Below, in pieces: positions 52,214 through 57,835 of a stretch of DNA of 57,835 bases. Both the position numbers and the translations under genes were made by a program. How positions within the stretch are numbered: the stretch's first letter is position 1; every line of letters begins with the position of its first letter. Location: positions 1 through 57,835 of the forward strand of contig NZ_JAAGVZ010000020.1 of assembly GCF_010882125.1 (NCBI RefSeq), in the 5' to 3' direction. The stretch comes from Peribacillus alkalitolerans (lineage in GTDB: Bacteria > Bacillota > Bacilli > Bacillales > DSM-1321). The notes beneath the pieces are model-generated. The model worked only from the letters and a program-made list of their open reading frames with translations. It was not told the DNA's origin and searched no databases.

Positions 52214-53947
52214 ATGAAAAAATCAATTATTCAATTTGAAAACTTTGGGTTTAAATATCGTAGTCAAGCCCAGCCAACCCTTTTTGACATTAATTTGACG
52301 ATAAATGAAGGTGAAAAGATCGTTATTGTAGGCCCATCAGGATCAGGAAAAAGTACATTGGCTCATTGCATAAACGGCTTGGTGCCTTTTTCTTATAAGG
52401 GAGAAGTAACAGGAAGTCTATCTATAATGGGTAATGAAGTAAAGAATCTAGGGATATTCTCGCTTTCTAAAATGGTGGGTACTGTACTACAAGACCCGGA
52501 TGGACAGTTTATAGGTTTATCTGTTGGTGAGGATATTGCCTTTGCCCTAGAAAATGATGGAGTCCCTCAAGACCAAATGAAGCACCGAGTTAAAGAGGTT
52601 GCAAAACTGGTTGATCTAAAAGATCATCTACATCATTCTTTGCATGAGCTGTCTGGTGGGCAAAAGCAAAGAGTGACTTTAGGAGGGGTAATGGTAGATG
52701 ACGTGAAAATTCTTCTATTTGATGAGCCGCTTGCAAACTTAGATCCAGCAACAGGAAAAAATGCTATTGATCTAATCGATCGAATCCAAAAAGAGACTAA
52801 CAAAACGATCATTATTGTTGAGCATCGATTAGAGGATGTGTTATATCGCGATATTGATCGAATAATAGTTGTAAATAACGGACGTATCGTTTGTGATAGT
52901 ACTCCTTCCGAAGTGCTAGCTTCTCATGTGTTAGAGAAGAACAATTTACGAAACCCCCTTTATATAAAAGCATTACAATATGCTGGATGTTTAGTCGCTC
53001 CAGAAATGCGACTTCAACATATCGATCATCTAGTTTTAGATGGCTGCAGAAAGGATCAACTAGTCAACTGGTTTGGTGAGCATATTACGCCTAAAGAAAA
53101 ATCGAATACTACACCAAATTTAGAATTGAATGGAATTCATTTTAGCTATGACGAAAGCCGTGAAATATTGAAGGATGTTTCATTCACAATTTCAAAAGGG
53201 GAAATGGTTAGTATTGTAGGGAAAAATGGAGCTGGAAAATCTACATTATCTAAAATCATTTGTGGATTTGAAAAACCATCCTCAGGGACCATTAAAGTAG
53301 ATGGTCGTGACATTACACATGACACGATTAAAGAACGATCCATGAGAATCGGAATGGTGTTACAGAATCCAAACCATATGATTTCTAAGACTATGATTTT
53401 TGATGAGGTAGCACTTGGTCTAATTGTTCGTGGAATATCTGAATGTGAAATTAAATTTCGTGTGGAAGAAACATTAAAAATATGTGGTCTTTATCCGTTT
53501 CGAAATTGGCCTATTTCAGCATTAAGCTTTGGGCAGAAAAAACGGATGACCATAGCCTCCATTTTAGTCTTAAAGCCAGAAATCATCATTTTGGATGAGC
53601 CGACTGCAGGACAGGATTACCGACATTATACTGAAATGATGGAATTTTTAGTAGAGCTGAATCAATTAGGAATTACCATTTTAATGATTACACATGATAT
53701 GCACCTTATGCTGGAATATACACCAAGAACCATTGCTATTGGCAATAAGGAAATAATAGCTGATGACAGTTCAGTAAATATTTTAGGTAATAAAGATGTG
53801 ATTGAACAAGCAAATTTAAAAGAAACAACACTATTTGAATTAGCAAATAAAGCAGGAATCGAACAGGTAAATGATTTTGTTCAGCATTTCATTTCCTATG
53901 ACAAGGAGGTAAGGCGTCATGGCAGTAGAAATGTTGACCTACATTGA
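52214..53947 (+). CDS. ECF transporter ATPase, two fused ATPase domains
   Basis: A 577-residue protein with two complete nucleotide-binding domains: Walker [10 protein letters not shown] near residue 38 with LSGGQKQR near 150, and GKNGAGKST near 337 with LSFGQKKR near 438. Walker B LFDEPLANLDPAT and ILDEPTAGQDYR follow. It corresponds to EcfA and EcfA' in one chain, like YkoD. The next gene overlaps its end by 29 bases. Confidence 0.9.
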   Translation: MKKSIIQFENFGFKYRSQAQPTLFDINLTINEGEKIVIVGPSGSGKSTLAHCINGLVPFSYKGEVTGSLSIMGNEVKNLGIFSLSKMVGTVLQDPDGQFIGLSVGEDIAFALENDGVPQDQMKHRVKEVAKLVDLKDHLHHSLHELSGGQKQRVTLGGVMVDDVKILLFDEPLANLDPATGKNAIDLIDRIQKETNKTIIIVEHRLEDVLYRDIDRIIVVNNGRIVCDSTPSEVLASHVLEKNNLRNPLYIKALQYAGCLVAPEMRLQHIDHLVLDGCRKDQLVNWFGEHITPKEKSNTTPNLELNGIHFSYDESREILKDVSFTISKGEMVSIVGKNGAGKSTLSKIICGFEKPSSGTIKVDGRDITHDTIKERSMRIGMVLQNPNHMISKTMIFDEVALGLIVRGISECEIKFRVEETLKICGLYPFRNWPISALSFGQKKRMTIASILVLKPEIIILDEPTAGQDYRHYTEMMEFLVELNQLGITILMITHDMHLMLEYTPRTIAIGNKEIIADDSSVNILGNKDVIEQANLKETTLFELANKAGIEQVNDFVQHFISYDKEVRRHGSRNVDLH

Positions 53948-54749
53948 TAGGAAAACTCTAATACATCAACTGACAGGGGCTACTAAACTACTATGTTTTT
54001 TTATGTGGTCTACTGCAACTATGCTTACATATGATACTCGGATACTATTATTACAGTTTTTTCTTAGTATCGTTCTTTTTTTTATCTCTAAAATAAAGCT
54101 TAAAGAAGTTTCGTTTGTAATAGGCTTCATATTATTTTTTCTACTGATCAATAATATAACCATCTATCTCTTTTCTCCACAGGAAGGTGTTGGGATATAC
54201 GGAACAAGTCACATTTTATGGGAGCTTTCTGGCAGCTATAATATTACGTTAGAACAATTATTCTATCAATTTAACCTAACTCTAAAATACATAACCGTTA
54301 TTCCAGCAGCGCTTATATTTCTTATAACCACACATCCAAGTGAGTTCGCTTCATCCCTAAATCGAATTGGAGTGAGCTATCGCATAGCCTTTTCCGTTTC
54401 GATTGCATTACGCTATATACCAGATGTTCAGCGTGATTTTCGTAACATTGCACGTGCTCAACAAGCTAGAGGAATCGATCTGTCACGTAAAGAAAAGCTA
54501 CCTAAACGGATTAAAAATGCTACTTCCATTCTTTTTCCTTTAATCTTTTCAAGCTTAGATCGAATTGAAACCATTAGCAATGTTATGGATCTTCGAGGGT
54601 TTGGAAAACACAATCAGAGGACATGGTATAGTGCCAGACCATTTACATTGTATGATTACGTGTCTTTATTTTTGGTAGGTGTATTATTAGTTGCTTCAAT
54701 TATAGTAACCTATCACGATGGGAATCGTTTTTATAATCCGTTTATGTAA
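53919..54749 (+). CDS. ECF transporter transmembrane component T
   Basis: A 276-residue membrane protein with about five helices. The coupling helix motif is seen in ARAQQARGIDLSR near residue 185, with the second in VMDLRGFGKHNQRTW. It links S and ATPase subunits. ATG 53919 follows aaggagg and lies within the end of the ATPase gene, indicating coupling. Confidence 0.9.
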   Translation: MAVEMLTYIDRKTLIHQLTGATKLLCFFMWSTATMLTYDTRILLLQFFLSIVLFFISKIKLKEVSFVIGFILFFLLINNITIYLFSPQEGVGIYGTSHILWELSGSYNITLEQLFYQFNLTLKYITVIPAALIFLITTHPSEFASSLNRIGVSYRIAFSVSIALRYIPDVQRDFRNIARAQQARGIDLSRKEKLPKRIKNATSILFPLIFSSLDRIETISNVMDLRGFGKHNQRTWYSARPFTLYDYVSLFLVGVLLVASIIVTYHDGNRFYNPFM

Positions 54750-54755
54750 GTGTTA

Positions 54756-54800
54756 AAGGATAGAAGGTCACACTTTTATTTAGTGTTACCCTCTATCCTT
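54756..54800 (+). terminator. Convergent bidirectional terminator
   Basis: aaggatagaaggtcacac pairs with gtgttaccctctatcctt with two bulges. It lies between the T-component gene and the end of adeC. Confidence 0.75.
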
Positions 54801-54819
54801 CATATATTTAGAAGCTCGC

Positions 54820-56559
54820 TTATATTTTCACTTCAATATGCCTAAAACTCTCAAAATCAAACAACCCTAAGTCAGTTAATTTCAGTGATGGAATCACCGG
54901 CAACGTAAGAAATGACAGGGTTAAAAATGGATTAAATTCGCCATGAAATTCTAATTTTGATAATGCGGTTTTAATACTTTGTAGTCCGTTTATTACAGTT
55001 TGATGATCTTGGTCAGAAATTAATCCTGCTATTGTTAAGGATAGGGATGCAAGGACCTCACCATTTTTAACGACAACTAATCCACCATTCATATCTTTGA
55101 GTGCGTTAATAGCTGTTACAATATCTCGATCATTTGTACCTGTACAAACCAGATTATGGGAGTCATGGGCAATAGTTGTGGCGATCGCACCGTCCATTAA
55201 CCCAAATCCTTTTACTATTCCGAGTCCGATGTTTCCTGTATTATTATGTCTTTCCACCACTACAATTTTTAATTGATTACGAACAACCGATGGTTCAAAA
55301 TAATGATTTTTGGTATTCACTATTTCGATCAATTTATTGGTTATTAGCTGATTTGGAATGATTTCAATAATATTTGCTTTATTGCTCTCACCAATTGAAA
55401 TTTGAAGGTCTTCCTCTGTAATTTCAGGAATATTTACAGTGTTAATTATTTGGGTCTTTGGCTCAATGTTTAATATGGTTTTACCTATATATGCCCCATT
55501 TTTAGCAACGAGTTCGCCTGCTTTATACACCTCAGAAATTACAACCTCTTCTAGATTATCTAGGAAAATTAAATCTGCCACATAACCAGGGGCGATGGCT
55601 CCTTTTTGAGTAAGACCATAGCACTCTGCTGCATTTAATGAAGCCATTTGGATTGCAATTAATGGGTCAACTCCAAATTGAATGGCTAAGCGAACATTAT
55701 GGTCAATACTTCCTTCTATAACTAAATCATCGATATGTTTATCATCTGTACAAAATAGACAACGGCGTGCATTATTTACATTGACTGTTTGTATAAGTGA
55801 TTTTAAGTTTTTTGCTACAGAACCTTCTCGAATTAACAGGTACATACCGCGTCTTAATCGTTCTAATGCTTCTTCAAATGTCGTACATTCATGGTCCGTT
55901 CGAATACCTGCTGCCTTGTAAATATTGACGGCATTTATATCCAATCCTGCTAAATGACCATCTATTAGATGACTATACTTTGATGTCATTAACAACTTAT
56001 CGACAATAGGTTCCTCCGCATTTTGTAGGGATGGATAATCCATTACCTCTGCCAGGCCGATTACTCTTTGATGACTGAAAAAAGGCTCTAAATCATTAGC
56101 TTCAAGCACAGCTCCTGAATTTTCAAAAGGAGTGGCAGGAACACTAGAAGGTAGCATGAATAACACATCTAACGGAATGTCCTCAGAATCTTCAATCATA
56201 AAATGGATTCCTTCACTACCAGACACATTTGCAATTTCATGTGGATCAGTAATAACTGTAGTGACTCCGTGTGGAAGAACGACTTTGGCAAATTCAGTCG
56301 GGGTCACCATTGAGGACTCGATATGAACATGGCCGTCAATGAAAGCTGGGCTAATATAACGATTTTTTGCATCAATCACATGTAAGCCTTCAAACTCTCC
56401 GATTCCAACAATCATTCCATCAGCAATAGCGATATCGCCTTCCATAATATCCAGATTAAAAACATCGATAATTTTCCCATTTTTTATGACAATGTCAGCG
56501 GGCATCCTCTTACTAGCAACATGAATTCTTTTATTTAATTTTAATTTATCAAATGTCAT
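54820..56559 (-). CDS. adeC: Adenine deaminase
   Basis: A 579-residue amidohydrolase turning adenine into hypoxanthine and ammonia. The metal motif HVHIESSM is near residue 77, followed by HEIAN, HLAGLD and DDKHIDDLV patterns; the C-terminal adenine-deaminase domain carries TIAHDSHNLVCTGTND. Length matches B. subtilis AdeC (577). The ATG follows gggagagg. It is led by a purine riboswitch of the guanine class. Confidence 0.95.
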   Translation of the reverse strand: MTFDKLKLNKRIHVASKRMPADIVIKNGKIIDVFNLDIMEGDIAIADGMIVGIGEFEGLHVIDAKNRYISPAFIDGHVHIESSMVTPTEFAKVVLPHGVTTVITDPHEIANVSGSEGIHFMIEDSEDIPLDVLFMLPSSVPATPFENSGAVLEANDLEPFFSHQRVIGLAEVMDYPSLQNAEEPIVDKLLMTSKYSHLIDGHLAGLDINAVNIYKAAGIRTDHECTTFEEALERLRRGMYLLIREGSVAKNLKSLIQTVNVNNARRCLFCTDDKHIDDLVIEGSIDHNVRLAIQFGVDPLIAIQMASLNAAECYGLTQKGAIAPGYVADLIFLDNLEEVVISEVYKAGELVAKNGAYIGKTILNIEPKTQIINTVNIPEITEEDLQISIGESNKANIIEIIPNQLITNKLIEIVNTKNHYFEPSVVRNQLKIVVVERHNNTGNIGLGIVKGFGLMDGAIATTIAHDSHNLVCTGTNDRDIVTAINALKDMNGGLVVVKNGEVLASLSLTIAGLISDQDHQTVINGLQSIKTALSKLEFHGEFNPFLTLSFLTLPVIPSLKLTDLGLFDFESFRHIEVKI

Positions 56560-56576
56560 TGTGACCTCTCCCTGAT

Positions 56577-56729
56577 AAAAAATAAAACCCTAGGAATACC
56601 TAGGGTTGACTTAGAGAAGGGTAATTAGACTATAAAAAACGTATAGTAATCTAATCCCTCTCGTAGTCAAACCATTTACGGTAGTTTGGTAGAAACTTAT
56701 GGACCATATCTCCAAGATTATACGAGTGG
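56577..56729 (-). ncRNA. Purine riboswitch, guanine class, upstream of adeC
   Basis: On the minus strand the aptamer (about 56658-56729) has P1 ctcgta/tacgag, the signatures TATAATC, GGAGATATGG, GTTTCTACC and ACCGTAAATGG, and ends GGTTTGACTACGAG. The specificity base (position 74 in the B. subtilis xpt aptamer) is C at 56666, meaning guanine/hypoxanthine rather than adenine. Downstream, a spacer hairpin is followed by a terminator (aaccctagg/cctagggtt, 56584-56607). agtcaacc at the terminator base can pair with the aptamer's ggtttgact as antiterminator, so ligand should turn adeC off. Confidence 0.93.
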
Positions 56730-56751
56730 TTATTAAAATATATTGTTACAC

Positions 56752-56780
56752 ATTTTATATGTGAGTAATGAAAGTGTCAA
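56752..56780 (-). promoter_or_regulatory. adeC promoter
   Basis: On the minus strand a perfect TTGACA (56775-56780) and TAAAAT (56752-56757) are 17 bp apart, about 20 bp before the riboswitch aptamer. Confidence 0.8.
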
Positions 56781-56952
56781 TAATATACATGATCGACGGA
56801 AAATTAAAAATAATGAGAATGAGAGTTTGAATTTTGTATGAATTAAAGGAAATCTTATATAAAAGAATAGCACTGAGCAAATTAATTAGGATGTTTACGC
56901 ACTTATGGTACTATTAATCCTAATTACAATTACGTTTAATGAGGTGTTTAAT

Positions 56953-57690
56953 TTGAAAATAGAAGTATGGTCTGATTTTGTATGTCCGTTTTGTTATATT
57001 GGAAAACGTCGTCTAGAAACGGCACTAGAGCATTTTCCGAATAAGGAAGAAGTTGAAATTGAATTTAAGAGCTTTGAGTTGGACCCTAATGCACCAAAGA
57101 ATAGTGATATTCATATCAATGAGGCATTAGCAAAAAAATATGGAATGAGTGTAGAGGAAGCTAAAAGAGCAAACGAAGGACTTAAGCAGCAGGCAGCTAC
57201 TGTCGGTTTAGATTTTAATTTTGATAATATGAAACCAACCAATACATTCGATGCTCATCGATTAGCCAAATATGCAAAAACGGTTGGAAAAGAAGCAGAT
57301 TTGACCGAAAAACTGCTTTCAGCTTATTTTACAGAATCAAAGAACGTTGGCGATCAAGAAACTTTGTTAACTATTGCAGAGGCAGCTGGAATAGACCGTG
57401 AATCAGCACTCAATGTTTTAAATGATGAAAAAGAATTTTCAAACGATGTTCGTATTGATCAAGCAATCGCCGGGCAATACGGGATTAGAGGAGTACCGTA
57501 TTTTATCATCAACCAAAAATATGCAATCTCTGGTGCTCAACCAATGGAATCATTCGTAGGGGCGCTCCAAAAAGTATGGGATGAAGAAAATAAGAAACCA
57601 GTTTTTCAGGATCTTTCAGATGGTGAGGGTGGATCTTACTGTACGGATGAGGGTTGTGAGATACCATCTAAAGACGAGAAAAATAAATAA
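56953..57690 (+). CDS. DsbA-family oxidoreductase (FrnE-like)
   Basis: A 245-residue thioredoxin-fold protein with a long helical insert. The redox motif CPFC is Cys11-Cys14 in WSDFVCPFCYIGKRRLE, and cis-Pro lies in GIRGVPYFII near residue 180. No signal peptide is present, so it acts in the cytoplasm, like FrnE relatives. Two further cysteines sit near the C-terminus (SYCTDEGCE). TTG 56953 is chosen: gaggtg lies just before and the family begins MKIEVWSD. Confidence 0.88.
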   Translation: MKIEVWSDFVCPFCYIGKRRLETALEHFPNKEEVEIEFKSFELDPNAPKNSDIHINEALAKKYGMSVEEAKRANEGLKQQAATVGLDFNFDNMKPTNTFDAHRLAKYAKTVGKEADLTEKLLSAYFTESKNVGDQETLLTIAEAAGIDRESALNVLNDEKEFSNDVRIDQAIAGQYGIRGVPYFIINQKYAISGAQPMESFVGALQKVWDEENKKPVFQDLSDGEGGSYCTDEGCEIPSKDEKNK

Positions 57691-57767
57691 TAAGATAAAG
57701 TGTCTACATCACTTCAAGCACTCCCCGCTTATGAAAGAGGGCACTGAAAAAGTCCGCTTTAACAATT

Positions 57768-57813
57768 AGGGAGTCAATCGCTCGATTTTAATCGAGCGAT
57801 TGACTCCCTTTTT
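57768..57813 (+). terminator. Strong intrinsic terminator
   Basis: A 19-bp perfect stem (agggagtcaatcgctcgat and its complement) with a four-base loop and a T run. It closes the DsbA-like gene. Confidence 0.92.
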
Positions 57814-57835
57814 GCTTTATACTAAAGATATCAAT

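Overview
The window reads as chromosome from an AT-rich Bacillaceae (Bacillus-like Firmicute). The evidence is gene order: brxB-artPQR-yqjA-yqjB-mce-mmdA-yqjE-dinB-gndA-zwf-rnz-namA-proI-yqjP-yqjQ follows the yqiW to yqjQ stretch of Bacillus subtilis almost gene for gene. Shine-Dalgarno sites are strong, intrinsic terminators are typical, T-box and purine riboswitch control is present, and IS1182/bcr-type repeats lie between genes. I see no rRNA, tRNA, CRISPR array, prophage or plasmid function. Genus and species cannot be named from sequence reading alone.

Layout. 1-5.9 kb: repeat relic, then a peptide-antibiotic ABC transporter of the BceAB/YxdLM type with a YxeA protein and its own response regulator and histidine kinase. 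6.1-9.3 kb: bacilliredoxin BrxB and the basic amino acid importer artPQR, with a decayed lysine-riboswitch-like leader upstream. 9.7-12.3 kb: yqjA, an L,D-transpeptidase, an IS1182 relic flanked by a duplicated terminator, and the miniprotein Prli42. 12.5-18.1 kb: methylmalonyl-CoA epimerase and carboxyltransferase, an M20 peptidase, a CheW protein, fabZ behind a perfect FapR-type operator, and DNA polymerase IV. 18.2-26.4 kb: the oxidative pentose phosphate genes gndA and zwf, a cyclase-family hydrolase, RNase Z, a PH-domain protein, the ene-reductase NamA and pyrroline-5-carboxylate reductase behind a proline T-box.

26.5-37.4 kb: yqjP, yqjQ, a lipoprotein, an ECF sigma factor with its membrane anti-sigma factor, a two-part ThrE-type exporter, yqzH, an MFS transporter, a secreted beta-propeller protein, an acetyltransferase, and a 226-bp transposase-free derivative of the IS. 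37.5-42 kb: a deoxynucleoside/pyrimidine salvage block (deoR, deoC, cdd, nupC) with recognisable DeoR sites, then an AmiS/UreI-like channel. 42-48.6 kb: a LysM protein, a second L,D-transpeptidase, an unassigned structured-RNA candidate, a frameshifted proline iminopeptidase, an M32 carboxypeptidase, an epimerase-like SDR and an alkyltransferase-like protein. 48.8-51 kb: niacin uptake and NAD synthesis (niaP, nadE). 51.5-54.8 kb: an ECF vitamin transporter (S, double ATPase, T). 54.8-57.8 kb: adenine deaminase under a guanine-class riboswitch, and a DsbA-like oxidoreductase.

Most genes are ordinary housekeeping or transport genes. The less ordinary material lies between them: a small mobile-element family that lands in terminators and duplicates them, a FapR operator on a lone fabZ, a decayed L-box upstream of artP, an unidentified RNA at 44.1 kb, and several small genes of under 50 codons.
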